Positions 50,867 through 60,422 are shown, counted from the first letter of the stretch. The stretch: DNA of 64,000 nt from BMS3BBIN04 sp964552465 (GCA_964552465.1 CAZKGR010000003.1:1-64000), one strand, 5' to 3'. Translations and numbers: made by a program. The notes: a model not told the origin generated them from the sequence alone.

Positions 50867-52447
50867 CTACGTCACCTGCTTCACCACGTCAATGACCGTA
50901 CCGTCGACCCACTTGATGATGGCGATGTCGTTGTCGAGTAGTTCGGGTTTGGCGGGCGGGCCGCCGACGAGGCGTTCGACCTCGGATTTGATTTCCTCAA
51001 TACTCTTTAGCGGTAGTGGGTCGCTCGAACCCGTGGTGGCGTTGTAGGTATTCACGCGGTCGATCAGGTCTTGACGCAGCGGGTTGATCGCGATACCGCG
51101 TTCGGTGACGACGACGTCGATCAGTTCACCAGGTCCGACGAGTGTGGTGACTTCGTCGACGATGATCGGCATGCGGTCGCGCATGGACGGGATCGGCAGG
51201 ATGGTGCATTTGCTGAACAGGCAGTTCTGCCAGCCGCCGATACCGTGCAGGAGCTGGCCGTCGGAGTGGGTGACGACATTCGCGTTGAATTTGACATCGA
51301 CTTCGGTCGCGCCGAGCACGACAGCGTCGAGCATTGACGCGAAGTTGCCCTTACCGTGATAGTTGTAGCTGGTGAATGGGCTGGTGTTGACATGGCCCGG
51401 ATTCTCACGCATCGAGCGCACGCCTTCGAGGTCAAACGTCTGCCCGTCGAGAATGTAGTCGGTCAGGCCTTCCTCAAGCATGTCCACGAGATACTGGGTT
51501 GATCCACCACGGATGAACCGTGCTTTAATCCCCTGCTCACGCATCATGTCACGCACGTAAATCGCGAACGACAACGCAGTTCCGCCCGCTCCGGCCTGGA
51601 ATGACCAACCGTCCTTGAGGATACCTGCCGCACGGACGAACTTAGCAGTCTGTTCAGCGATCAGCAGACGATCGGGCGATTTGGTGATCGCAGTCGTTCC
51701 GGAGACAATCTTCGACGGGTCGCCGACCTTGTCGAGCACGACCACGCTGTCAACGTTCTGCCCCTGGATCTGCCACGGGTAGCAGGGGAATGGGACGAGG
51801 TTGTCGGTGAGGACAATGACCTTTTTCGCGTAGATCGAGTCTGCCAATCCAAAGCCGAGCAGACCGCAGGCTGACGGGCCACGGTCGCCGGTACAATTAC
51901 CGAACGCGTCGGCGGTCGGTGCGGCGATGATCGCGATGTCGATGGGAACGTCACCGTCCTGGATGGCTTGCCAACGTCCACCGTGACTGCGTAGCACACC
52001 CAGTCCGCGCATCTTGCCCTGCGATGCGTAGGCGCCGAGCGGGCCGTTCATGGAGCCTTCGATGTGGTGGATGGTGCCGTCCTTCTGACGGTCGATCAGC
52101 GGCGCATGGCACGGGAACGATGCCGACGGGAACCACATCAGGTCTTTTACGCCCATCGCGGCGGCTTCGTCGAACACCTGGTTCATCACGAGGTCACCGT
52201 TGCGGAAGTGGTGATGGTTCGAGACCGTCATGCCGTCACGCAGACCAGCCTTCTCAAGCGCTTCACGCAGGCTGCCGACGACTTTGTTGCCGTCCGCGGG
52301 GTAATCGGCGCAGGTACGGATCGGGGAGGTGGCTTTGTCGCCGGTGGGATGGTACTTGCCGACTCCCTGGAAGGGTGTTTGATCCTTGCCATTGACATGC
52401 AGCGGGACGGAACGTCCGGCGGCGTTGGTTGCGCGTTCGGTTGACAT
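50867..52447 (-). CDS. citF: Citrate lyase alpha subunit (CitF-like)
   Basis: The 526-residue protein resembles the alpha subunit of citrate lyase, which transfers CoA/acyl carrier thioester to citrate. It shows 'LRDGMTVSNHHHFRNGDLVM', 'SHGGRWQAIQDGDVPIDIAI', 'KVIVLTDNLVPFPCYPWQI', 'KDGWSFQAGAGGTALSFAI', 'HSDGQLLHGIGGWQNCLFS' and 'VVVTERGIAINPLRQDLIDR'. The C-terminal 'KWVDGTVIDVVKQV' is diagnostic. No beta, gamma or ligase genes (citE, citD, citC) are adjacent, so it is an orphan here. An MFS gene precedes it on the same strand. Confidence 0.9.
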   Translation of the reverse strand: MSTERATNAAGRSVPLHVNGKDQTPFQGVGKYHPTGDKATSPIRTCADYPADGNKVVGSLREALEKAGLRDGMTVSNHHHFRNGDLVMNQVFDEAAAMGVKDLMWFPSASFPCHAPLIDRQKDGTIHHIEGSMNGPLGAYASQGKMRGLGVLRSHGGRWQAIQDGDVPIDIAIIAAPTADAFGNCTGDRGPSACGLLGFGLADSIYAKKVIVLTDNLVPFPCYPWQIQGQNVDSVVVLDKVGDPSKIVSGTTAITKSPDRLLIAEQTAKFVRAAGILKDGWSFQAGAGGTALSFAIYVRDMMREQGIKARFIRGGSTQYLVDMLEEGLTDYILDGQTFDLEGVRSMRENPGHVNTSPFTSYNYHGKGNFASMLDAVVLGATEVDVKFNANVVTHSDGQLLHGIGGWQNCLFSKCTILPIPSMRDRMPIIVDEVTTLVGPGELIDVVVTERGIAINPLRQDLIDRVNTYNATTGSSDPLPLKSIEEIKSEVERLVGGPPAKPELLDNDIAIIKWVDGTVIDVVKQVT

Positions 52448-52727
52448 CGTAGAGCCTCGGCACTCGGTGAATGGTTATGAGTAATGGGAAGATACGTGTC
52501 CGAATGCGGGGTTGGCAGCCATATTCCCAAGAGACACCTGCTCTACCACGGAATACATGGAAAGGCAGATACGAGATACGAGATGTGAGATGTGAGGAAC
52601 CGCGGTAGCCACTTCGCGGTCAACCAATGGCACCAGAATAACAACGAGGGGACACTTACAGGAGTAAGTGTCCCCTCAATAAAAAAATCCACTTCTTCTA
52701 TTTCCGTGTGTTCCGTGTATTCCGTGG
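52448..52727. other. Repeat-rich spacer between citF and the MFS gene
   Basis: No gene is seen. Short tandem repeats (AGATACGAGATACGAGATG, GAGATGTGAGATGTGAG at 52567-52595), the hairpin at 52646-52677, and an inverted pair CCACGGAATACA (about 52550) and TGTATTCCGTGG (about 52717) occupy most of it. TTCCGTGTGTTCCGTGTATT is a direct repeat inside the right arm. This has the look of a spot that accumulates small repeats. Confidence 0.6.
52646..52677. repeat. Hairpin repeat with GGGGACACTT arms, copy 2
   Basis: GAGGGGACACTTA (52646-52658) pairs perfectly with TAAGTGTCCCCTC (52665-52677) around CAGGAG. The arms share GGGGACACTT with the hairpin at 27107-27134. No transposase of the REP-associated type is present in this window. 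Confidence 0.7.
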
Positions 52728-54173
52728 CTACGAAATGGGTTTATGCAGTTCCTGCAGTTCGCCGCGCTTCTTGCGTGACTCGACGTCCAACCAGCGGCGT
52801 CCGAGGAGCAGCATGACCGGGCTGACCATGGTGCTGATGCCGACGATGATCCACATCAGCTCGGAATTACGTTCGGAGGCAATTGATCCCTCGGCGCACA
52901 GGTTAGCGAGCAATATCCCGGACAACGGCCCCGCGGCCACCTTCGCGAAGAACATCGGCGCCTTCGAGTAGGCCATGTAGCTGGATTCTTTGCCCGGAGG
53001 GGCGACATTGGCGGTGTAGTCGTAGATCCGTGGTGAATACAAAGCCTCACCGATTGACAGCACGACCTGGAACATGACGATCATCATGATGCCTTCGCCG
53101 ATCCCAAGGAAGAACACCGATGCCGCCGAAACGGCGCTGCCCAACATGATCACGTTATACGCTTTCATCTGCCGTGTCAGCGCGGTCATCACCGGCACGA
53201 GGAAGATGATGATCAGTGGATTAATTGAATAGAGCTTGCCGGTCCAGTCGCCAAGACCGATCCGTTCCATGTACAACGGGTACAGCGAGTGGTTGTACTG
53301 GAAGATCATTTTAACCAGCACGAGCAGGAAGATGAAGGTGATGAATATCCAGAACGTTCGTTCCTTGGTCACCTCCTTCATCACATCCCAGGCAGATTTT
53401 TGTATTGATTCCTGCTGTGCTTTATCCTGCTCCTCGGCTTTCTTACGATCCTCCTCGGAATCATCATCGCCCGCCAACTCTTCAGTTGGGATGCGGGTTC
53501 GCACAAGGAAGATGACCAGGGCTAGTGAAATGAGGGTTGCGATCACGGCAACGGCGAAAATTATCTGAATTGGACGAATGACCAGATCCATTCCAAGAAA
53601 TGCGAACGCAATCGGTTCGGTGAACGTGGCACGCAGACCGTCAAGGCTGATGCCGGCGATGAAGCTGCCGACGTTCATGACGACGTAATACCACGAGAAA
53701 GCATATGACTGCGCTTTCTTTGTGCTGAACAGCTTGACGGCGGCTGCAATCAGCGGGATCATGTACGCAAAACCGATGGACAGGATAAAGAGGCCGGGGT
53801 AAACGATCCACGGATCGATGGTGAATGTGATCGCCAATCGTCCCACAAGTGCGATCAGCAGACCCACGATCAACGCTTTCTTGATCCCCAGGCTGTCCGC
53901 GATGAAGCCGACAAAGAGCATGAAGAAGGACATGGATGCTGACCATAATCCGAAGATTGTGCCGGCCATTGTGTCGGACAAGCCCATGTCCTGCGTGAGG
54001 AAAATCATTAACACGAGGACGGAAGAGAAGTAGGCCAGGGATTCAAAAACTTTCACCGCATAGGCAATCCAGATCTCCCGCGGGCAATGGAACAGGTTGA
54101 CTAAACCGTTCTTGTAGTCAATTGCAGCGTCTTTCAGTGCAGTACCTATGTTTGCAGTCGCGCTCATCAGCAT
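52728..54173 (-). CDS. MFS transporter
   Basis: The 481-residue membrane protein has about twelve transmembrane helices and the major-facilitator layout. The loop between helices two and three carries 'GFIADSLGIKKALIVGLLIA'. A large charged central loop ('ELAGDDDSEEDRKKAEEQDK') separates the two six-helix halves. Length and 'VGDW' type motifs also fit proton-coupled oligopeptide (POT) relatives; the substrate is unknown. ATG at 54173 or 54167 are both possible starts. It is upstream of citF on the same strand, so citrate or another organic acid is a guess only. Confidence 0.85.
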   Translation of the reverse strand: MLMSATANIGTALKDAAIDYKNGLVNLFHCPREIWIAYAVKVFESLAYFSSVLVLMIFLTQDMGLSDTMAGTIFGLWSASMSFFMLFVGFIADSLGIKKALIVGLLIALVGRLAITFTIDPWIVYPGLFILSIGFAYMIPLIAAAVKLFSTKKAQSYAFSWYYVVMNVGSFIAGISLDGLRATFTEPIAFAFLGMDLVIRPIQIIFAVAVIATLISLALVIFLVRTRIPTEELAGDDDSEEDRKKAEEQDKAQQESIQKSAWDVMKEVTKERTFWIFITFIFLLVLVKMIFQYNHSLYPLYMERIGLGDWTGKLYSINPLIIIFLVPVMTALTRQMKAYNVIMLGSAVSAASVFFLGIGEGIMMIVMFQVVLSIGEALYSPRIYDYTANVAPPGKESSYMAYSKAPMFFAKVAAGPLSGILLANLCAEGSIASERNSELMWIIVGISTMVSPVMLLLGRRWLDVESRKKRGELQELHKPIS

Positions 54174-54501
54174 CTCACGTTTGTGTTGTTGATTGTTGAA
54201 TTTGCTTTAGGTACGACTTGATCTCGCCTTGTTGCAAGTCTGAGTTGGAGATTTTCGAACTAAAGATTGACGACTAAATGATCATGTCAACAAATCGCTC
54301 TTTATGGAACGGGCATAACTGGGTTTACGGTGGTCCCTCGGAGTCCAAACTTCGCCAAGGAGTTTCTTGTCCTTATATTCACAACCTATTGGTCCGGACT
54401 CTGATCTGTCATAGTCATTTCACCCGGGAGCCAACACGCATGGCCTTTCAGCGAAGTGCTGGTGAGACCCGGGGTTAACGTTAGCAAGAGGAGCGATACC
54501 C
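54174..54501. other. Divergent intergenic region between MFS gene and gdhA
   Basis: About 330 bases with no gene on either strand. It must contain the promoters of both genes. A possible long-range pair GGAGTCC (about 54340) and GGACTC (about 54397) would form a leader fold before gdhA, but I see no riboswitch I can name. AAGAGGAG precedes the gdhA start. Confidence 0.5.
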
Positions 54502-55863
54502 ATGTCGGCATTTGTTGACTCCATTATGGCCCTGGTCAAGGCGAAGAACCCGGCCGAGCCGGAGTTCCATCAGGCTGTGCAAGAGGTCGTGGAGTCTTTG
54601 GGACTCGTGATCGAGAAGCATCCTGAGTATCGTGCTGCAAAGATCATGGAACGGCTTGTTGAGCCGGAGCGCGTCATCATGTTCCGTGTTCCGTGGCTGG
54701 ATGATCAGGGTGATGTCCAGGTCAACCGCGGTTTGCGTATTGAGATGAACAGCGCAATCGGCCCGTACAAGGGCGGTCTGCGTTTCCACCCGTCAGTAAA
54801 CTTGGGTATCCTCAAGTTCCTCGCCTTCGAACAGGTTCTGAAGAACAGCTTGACCACACTCCCGATGGGTGGTGGTAAGGGTGGTTCAGACTTCGATCCG
54901 AAGGGCAAGAGCGATAACGAAGTGATGCGTTTCTGCCAGTCCTTCATGACTGAGCTGTGCCGTCACATTGGTCAATTTACTGACGTTCCGGCTGGTGACA
55001 TCGGTGTTGGTGGCCGTGAAATCGGTTTCATGTTTGGTCAGTACAAGCGCGTCAAGAATGAGTTCGTCGGCGTCCTGACCGGTAAGGGCCGGGCGTGGGG
55101 CGGCAGCTTGATTCGTCCGGAAGCGACTGGTTACGGTGCTGTGTACTTCGGCAAGAACATGCTCGAGACTCGTGGCGAAACTTACGAAGGCAAGACCTGC
55201 ATCGTCTCTGGTTCGGGTAACGTTGCTCAGTATACCATCGAGAAGCTGAACGAGTTTGGCGCGAAGTGCGTTACCTGCTCCGACTCCAGCGGCTACATCT
55301 ATGATGAAGCCGGTATCGACAGCGAAAAGCTCGCGTATCTGATGGATCTCAAGAACGTGAAGCGTGGTCGCGTATCTGAGTATGCTACGAAGTATCCGAC
55401 CGCTGTTTACACACCGGTTGATGCTGGCCTCGATTACAATCCGCTGTGGAACCACAAGGCTGACTGTGCGTTCCCGTCCGCAACTCAGAACGAAGTGAAC
55501 GCCAAGGATGCTGGCCACCTGTTGACCAACGGCGTCTACGTCGTCTCCGAAGGCGCGAACATGCCGACGGTCCCCGAAGGTGTGAACCAGTTCGTAGATG
55601 CTGGTATTCTCTACGGTCCGGGTAAAGCTGCAAATGCGGGTGGTGTTGCGGTTTCCGGTCTCGAGATGAGCCAGAACAGCTTGCGCCTCAGCTGGACGCG
55701 TGAAGAAGTTGATGGTCACCTACAGCGCATCATGAAAGACATCCATGACGCAGCGTTCTCCGCGGCCGAAAAGTATGGCACGCCGGGCAACTACGTCAAT
55801 GGTGCGAACATCGCTGGCTTCCTGAAGGTTGCCGACACGATGCTGGATCAGGGTGCTGTCTGA
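54502..55863 (+). CDS. gdhA: Glutamate dehydrogenase (NADP type)
   Basis: The 453-residue hexameric-class enzyme links 2-oxoglutarate and ammonia to glutamate. Hallmarks are 'GPYKGGLRFHPSVNLGILKF', 'LPMGGGKGGSDFDPKGKSD' with the catalytic Lys, 'DVPAGDIGVGGREIGFMFGQ', 'RPEATGYGAVYF', 'IVSGSGNVAQYTIEKLNEFG' (nucleotide fold) and 'VSEGANMPT'. Length matches NADP-dependent GdhA (about 450). AAGAGGAG precedes ATG. A terminator-like hairpin follows at 55891-55920. Codon use is highly biased, as expected for a strongly expressed gene. Confidence 0.97.
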   Translation: MSAFVDSIMALVKAKNPAEPEFHQAVQEVVESLGLVIEKHPEYRAAKIMERLVEPERVIMFRVPWLDDQGDVQVNRGLRIEMNSAIGPYKGGLRFHPSVNLGILKFLAFEQVLKNSLTTLPMGGGKGGSDFDPKGKSDNEVMRFCQSFMTELCRHIGQFTDVPAGDIGVGGREIGFMFGQYKRVKNEFVGVLTGKGRAWGGSLIRPEATGYGAVYFGKNMLETRGETYEGKTCIVSGSGNVAQYTIEKLNEFGAKCVTCSDSSGYIYDEAGIDSEKLAYLMDLKNVKRGRVSEYATKYPTAVYTPVDAGLDYNPLWNHKADCAFPSATQNEVNAKDAGHLLTNGVYVVSEGANMPTVPEGVNQFVDAGILYGPGKAANAGGVAVSGLEMSQNSLRLSWTREEVDGHLQRIMKDIHDAAFSAAEKYGTPGNYVNGANIAGFLKVADTMLDQGAV

Positions 55864-55890
55864 TTCTCGCATATGTACCGAAAGTATTCG

Positions 55891-55928
55891 CGGCGCGGGA
55901 TGAATGGACATCCCGCGCCGTATTATTA
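55891..55928 (+). terminator. Terminator-like hairpin after gdhA
   Basis: CGGCGCGGGATG (55891-55902) pairs perfectly over 12 bp with CATCCCGCGCCG (55909-55920) around AATGGA, followed by TATTATTAT. It lies 28 bases after the gdhA stop and before the likely start of the next gene (55963). Confidence 0.75.
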
Positions 55929-55962
55929 TGTCGAGACTAGGTGTATGGGCGAGGGGAACGTG

Positions 55963-58900
55963 TTGAAAGACGGCTACATGAATAGTGAACTCGCGGACGT
56001 AAATGGCGATGAACTGGACAAGTTGACGGATCAGTTTTCAGATCCGACGACTCACCACACGAACTTTCAGCGTTTGATGCGGCGGCGGGTGAATAATATC
56101 CTGCTGGTCAGCAGCCTCTATGACTCATTTATTCTCGCTCAGGACGGCCAGCTTGAAGAGTTGATGCTGAGCGAGTTCATGCAGCTGAATCTTTATCACG
56201 CGCCGAGTCTGACGCGAGTCGGAACCGCGTCAAAGGCTTTGGAAGTCGCTGGCTCCAGTAATCAATTTAACCTGATCATTGCCACCGCGAATGTTGGCGA
56301 CATGCCGATTGAAGAGTTTGCACGTCAACTCAGATCGCGTGGGATAAACACTCCGTTGATTCTCCTGACTTACGACAATCGTGAGATCGACCGGCTGGTG
56401 CGCAGTAGTTCAGATACCCTTTTCGACCGAATCTTCCTCTGGCAGGGCGACTTCCGCATTGTGCTTGCGATGGTGAAGTACATCGAAGACAGGCTGAACG
56501 TAGATCATGATACTCGTGTGATGGGTGTGCAGACCATTTTGCTGGTTGAAGACAACATCCGGTTCTATTCAGCTTATCTGCCTCTGATTTACGGCGAACT
56601 GATGCGTCAGAGCCAGTCGTTGCTAGGTGAGGGAATGAATCTCGCCAACCGGATTCTGCGCATGCGCGCCCGTCCAAAAATCCTTTTGTGCACAACCTAT
56701 GAAGAAGCTTGGGCGACATATCTGAGTTACGAAAAGAATATGATCGGCGTGATTACTGACATCGAATACAAGCGCGCAGGGGCGAAAGATCCTGAAGCGG
56801 GAATTCATCTCATCAATGCAATCCGCGAGCGGCGTGATGACATTCCGATTCTCATGCAATCTTTTGAGCGGAAATGGGCTGCTCGCGCGAAAGAGTTGCA
56901 GCTCAATTTCATTCGGAAGGACTCTGCGACTCTGCTTAGTCAGTTGCGAAAGGTCATGAAGCATTCGTTCAGCTTCGGCGATTTCGAATTCTACACGCCG
57001 AGCGGACAGTACATCGGAAAGGCAAGCGGTCTCAAATCGCTTGAACAGATGATAGCATCAGTACCCGGCGAATGCCTGTTGCATCATGCAAACCGCGATC
57101 ATTTTTCAAGTTGGCTGAAGGCGCGAACTGAGTTTGCAATTGCAGCCAAGTTCAAAGCGATCCGAGCAGAGGATTATGATGATCCAGATGTGCTGCGTGG
57201 TGAATTGATTGTTGCGTTAAGCAACTTCCGGATGGAAAGATTCCGCGGTCTGATCGCGGATTTCCAAGCGGACAATTTTGATCCACGTTCGAGTTTTGCA
57301 CGTCTGGGTGGAGGGTCCATGGGTGGAAAAGCTCGTGGGCTGGCTTTTCTCGCGCACATTCTTGGACGGAAGCAATTAGAGGATAAGTATTCCAATGTTC
57401 ATCTTAGTGTTCCAGCAACTGTAGTAATTAGTACGGATATCTTTGACGAATTTCTAAATAATAACGATTTGACGGATTTCGCACTTAACTGCAAAGATGA
57501 GACTAAACTGGCGAACCGTTTTCTGGCTGCAAAGTTTCCGGCTGATACTAAGCAGAAACTTGGTGAGTTACTGGAATTAATGGAATACCCGATTGCTGTA
57601 CGATCATCCGGATTGCTGGAAGACAGCCTGTTCCAACCGTTTGCCGGAATCTATGACACCTACATGCTTCCGAACAATCATCCCGTGCTGAATGATCGGC
57701 TTGAAGCGTTGATCCGCGCGATCAAGCTAGTGTACGCATCTACATTTTCAGCAAAAGCGCGATCCTATATCAAGTCCACTCCTTACCGTCTCGAAGAAGA
57801 AAAGATGGCGGTAATCGTACAAAAACTGGCGGGTGTAGAGCACAGCGCGCGATTCTATCCTGACTTCGCCGGTGTCGCACGTTCGCACAACTTTTACCCA
57901 TCCCCGCCGGCAACATCAGGCGATGGCATTGCCAATGTCGCACTCGGATTTGGATCGTACATCATGGACGGTGGCGAAGGAGTACGTTTCTGTCCGAAGT
58001 ATCCGCAGCATGGTGGCCAGTTCGCCACGCTCAACGATTCTCTGAATTTTTCGCAGAAAGAATTTTACTGTCTCCACTTACCAACCACAGCTGAAGGGGA
58101 TCAACAAAACCATCTGGAATTGGAAAAATGTGACCTGGACACAGCAAAAGCAGATGGTACGCTTCACCCAATGGGATCCGTTTACTCCCATGAAAACAAA
58201 GCGATTTATGATGGTCTGGCACGGGAAGGGCTACCGCTAGTCACCTTCGCTCCAATACTTAAGCACAATCTGTTTCCATTGACAGACATTCTTAATGAAG
58301 TCCTGGCGGTCGCTGAACGGGGTATGAGTCGCGCCGTCGAGCTGGAATTTGCGGTAAGCTACTCGGTGTCTGAAGGACCGCGTGAGTTTTACTTGCTGCA
58401 GCTCCGTCCTCTGGTGTTGAATCAGGAACAAGATATTCTGGATCTCACGGGATATAGCGAAGATCAGATAGTATGTAGTTCGTCTAGGATGCTCGGCTCC
58501 GGGCATATAGGTGATATTCGTGATATTGTTTTCGTTGACCGGCAGGGATTCGATCGCTCACGCACACACGATGTATCAATCGAAGTTGGCAAGTTGAACG
58601 CGAAGCTGGAAGCTGAGGAACGACCTTACCTGTTGATTGGATTGGGTCGATGGGGGAGCGCCGATCCATGGTTGGGTATTCCGGTAAGTTGGGATCAAAT
58701 CAGCGGAGCACGGGTGATCGTCGAATCCGGTTTTGAGGATATTCGTGTACAACCCTCCGAGGGTGCTCATTTCTTCCACAACATAACTTCGCTTAGCGTT
58801 GGTTATTTCACTATTAACGAAGAGACTGGCGAAGGAGAATTGGATTGGAGCTGGTTACGAAAACAACGTGTAGAAACTAATGGGGAACGAGTTAGTCATG

Positions 58901-59046
58901 TGAGGTTGGATAAACCGCTCAAAGTGCTGATGGATGGTCACAGTCAGACCGGTGTTATTCTCAAACCGGGCGCGAAGCTGGACTTGGCCAAGGAAAAAAA
59001 TGATCATAACGCTAAAAAGAAGCGGGAGATCAACGATTGGGAATGA
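55963..59046 (+). CDS. PEP/pyruvate-binding protein with two receiver-like domains
   Basis: The 1027-residue protein has an N-terminal receiver-like domain ('NNILLVSSLYDSFILA'), a second one from about residue 190 ('TILLVEDNIRFYSAYLPLIY', putative acceptor Asp in 'MIGVITDIEYKRAG'), and from about residue 445 a PPDK_N/PEP-synthase ATP-grasp domain ('GGGSMGGKARGLAFLAHILG', 'MEYPIAVRSSGLLEDSLFQP', 'AGIYDTYMLPN', 'EFYLLQLRPLV'). The phosphohistidine swivel and C-terminal PEP-barrel domains of true PEP synthase are missing, so it cannot do that reaction alone. I prefer TTG 55963, after GAGGGG, because an upstream frame runs through the gdhA terminator. It may be a phosphotransfer or sensory relative of PEP synthase. 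Confidence 0.82.
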   Translation: MKDGYMNSELADVNGDELDKLTDQFSDPTTHHTNFQRLMRRRVNNILLVSSLYDSFILAQDGQLEELMLSEFMQLNLYHAPSLTRVGTASKALEVAGSSNQFNLIIATANVGDMPIEEFARQLRSRGINTPLILLTYDNREIDRLVRSSSDTLFDRIFLWQGDFRIVLAMVKYIEDRLNVDHDTRVMGVQTILLVEDNIRFYSAYLPLIYGELMRQSQSLLGEGMNLANRILRMRARPKILLCTTYEEAWATYLSYEKNMIGVITDIEYKRAGAKDPEAGIHLINAIRERRDDIPILMQSFERKWAARAKELQLNFIRKDSATLLSQLRKVMKHSFSFGDFEFYTPSGQYIGKASGLKSLEQMIASVPGECLLHHANRDHFSSWLKARTEFAIAAKFKAIRAEDYDDPDVLRGELIVALSNFRMERFRGLIADFQADNFDPRSSFARLGGGSMGGKARGLAFLAHILGRKQLEDKYSNVHLSVPATVVISTDIFDEFLNNNDLTDFALNCKDETKLANRFLAAKFPADTKQKLGELLELMEYPIAVRSSGLLEDSLFQPFAGIYDTYMLPNNHPVLNDRLEALIRAIKLVYASTFSAKARSYIKSTPYRLEEEKMAVIVQKLAGVEHSARFYPDFAGVARSHNFYPSPPATSGDGIANVALGFGSYIMDGGEGVRFCPKYPQHGGQFATLNDSLNFSQKEFYCLHLPTTAEGDQQNHLELEKCDLDTAKADGTLHPMGSVYSHENKAIYDGLAREGLPLVTFAPILKHNLFPLTDILNEVLAVAERGMSRAVELEFAVSYSVSEGPREFYLLQLRPLVLNQEQDILDLTGYSEDQIVCSSSRMLGSGHIGDIRDIVFVDRQGFDRSRTHDVSIEVGKLNAKLEAEERPYLLIGLGRWGSADPWLGIPVSWDQISGARVIVESGFEDIRVQPSEGAHFFHNITSLSVGYFTINEETGEGELDWSWLRKQRVETNGERVSHVRLDKPLKVLMDGHSQTGVILKPGAKLDLAKEKNDHNAKKKREINDWE

Positions 59047-59077
59047 GTATCACCTTGTAACCCAGAAAGAAACTGAA

Positions 59078-59117
59078 CAGGTCGCGATTGAAGGAAGAAT
59101 CGCGACCTGTTTTATTT
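59078..59117. terminator. Bidirectional terminator between the PEP-domain gene and glgC
   Basis: CAGGTCGCGATT (59078-59089) pairs over 12 bp with AATCGCGACCTG (59098-59109) around an eight-base loop, followed by TTTTATTTA. A-rich sequence on the left side makes it useful for the convergent glgC as well. Confidence 0.85.
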
Positions 59118-59123
59118 AGTGAT

Positions 59124-60422
59124 CTAGCCGAAGATCAACTGTGTGTTGTCAGGGATGACAGCGTTTTTGTGGATACACAGGATACCGTCGCGGAGTGTCC
59201 AACCCTTGCCGGTCTTGTCTTCCTTATCCCCGCCGATGAGCTTGCAGTTGTCACCAATGTGCACGTTTTTGTCAATGATTGCCTGTCGGATATAGCAGTG
59301 CTTCCCGATCCCTATTTCAGGGATATTCTGGGCTCGGAAGCTACTTTGTTGTTCCGCACTAGGATAGTCGTCATTTCCCATGACGATGACACTCTCCAGA
59401 CGTGAACTCTCGCCGATTATTGCACGAATGCCGATCACAGAATGAAAAATGTCACTGTGGTCGAGGATACAGCCTTCAGCCAACAAGGCGCGAGAGAAGC
59501 TTGCACCGTTGATTTTGCTCGGCGGCAGGAATCGACCATGCGTGTAAATCTTGTCGTCATCGTCGAAGAAATTGAACTGCGGAACTGCATCGGTCAGCGC
59601 GAGATTGGCGTCGAAGAATGCGCGGATGGTTCCAATATCTTCCCAGTAATCGTTGTATTTGTGTGCGCAAACTTTCAGCTTACGGTCAATAGCGTGGGGA
59701 AGGATTTCCTTCCCAAAATCCTGATCATGCGTGGTCGCAAGCAGGTCAGCCAGAGTTTCCCGGTTGAACACGTACACGCCCATATTTGCCAGATATAAGC
59801 CTTTTTGAACTGGTTCGTTCCGAAATTCAAAGTAACGTGGGCCAATTTCGAGCGAGTCAATTACGGTAGCATCCTGCGGTTTTTCGACGAAGCGTTCAAT
59901 GCTGCCACGGTCGTTAATTTCCATCACACCCAGCTCGGGAACTTTGTCTCGTTCAACTTCCAAAGCCGCGACCGTAATATCCGCGTTTCGTTCCCGGTGC
60001 TCTTCGATCATGGCACGGTAATCCATACGATACAGATGATCGCCGGACAGGATCAGGAATTCATCGAAGGCAAATGATTCGGCGTGACGCAGGGTTTTGC
60101 GGATTGCGTCTGCTGTACCTTGATACCAGTCATCTTGTTGCGATCCATCGGTCTGTTCCGCAGAGAGAACGCTGATAAAACCCTGCCGATGAAATGGATC
60201 GAACCGGAACGACGAACTGATGTGCTGGTTGAGGCTTTGAGCGAGGAATTGTGTTAAAACGAAAATGCGGTCAATGCCAGAGTTGAGGCAATTGGAGATC
60301 GGAATATCGATCAATCGATATTTCCCTGCAAGCGGTACGGCAGGTTTTGATCGTTCCTTGGTCAAAGGGTGCAACCGGGTGCCGCGTCCCCCTCCCAGAA
60401 TCATCGCGAGCACATTGTGCAT
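59124..60422 (-). CDS. glgC: Glucose-1-phosphate adenylyltransferase
   Basis: The 432-residue enzyme makes ADP-glucose for glycogen. It has the N terminus 'VLAMILGGGRGTRLHPLTKE' then 'RSKPAVPLAGKYRLIDIPIS', 'DWYQGTADAIRKTL', 'LSGDHLYRMDYRAMI', 'FVEKPQDATV' and 'NDYWEDIGTIRAFFDANLAL', with a C-terminal beta-helix ('SIIGIRAIIGES'-like 'HSVIGIRAIIGESSRLESVI'). The length is that of bacterial GlgC. No other glycogen genes are adjacent. It is convergent with the PEP-domain protein and shares its terminator. Confidence 0.96.
   Translation of the reverse strand: MHNVLAMILGGGRGTRLHPLTKERSKPAVPLAGKYRLIDIPISNCLNSGIDRIFVLTQFLAQSLNQHISSSFRFDPFHRQGFISVLSAEQTDGSQQDDWYQGTADAIRKTLRHAESFAFDEFLILSGDHLYRMDYRAMIEEHRERNADITVAALEVERDKVPELGVMEINDRGSIERFVEKPQDATVIDSLEIGPRYFEFRNEPVQKGLYLANMGVYVFNRETLADLLATTHDQDFGKEILPHAIDRKLKVCAHKYNDYWEDIGTIRAFFDANLALTDAVPQFNFFDDDDKIYTHGRFLPPSKINGASFSRALLAEGCILDHSDIFHSVIGIRAIIGESSRLESVIVMGNDDYPSAEQQSSFRAQNIPEIGIGKHCYIRQAIIDKNVHIGDNCKLIGGDKEDKTGKGWTLRDGILCIHKNAVIPDNTQLIFG

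Noticed and set aside
52567..52595. Short tandem repeats considered as a CRISPR start
   Set aside because: The units are 7-9 bases, adjacent without spacers, and no cas genes are present. No CRISPR array was seen in the window.
54886..55719. A 277-codon minus-strand frame opposite gdhA
   Set aside because: gdhA is complete and highly biased in codon use, which opens the reverse frame. No protein family fits the antisense product.
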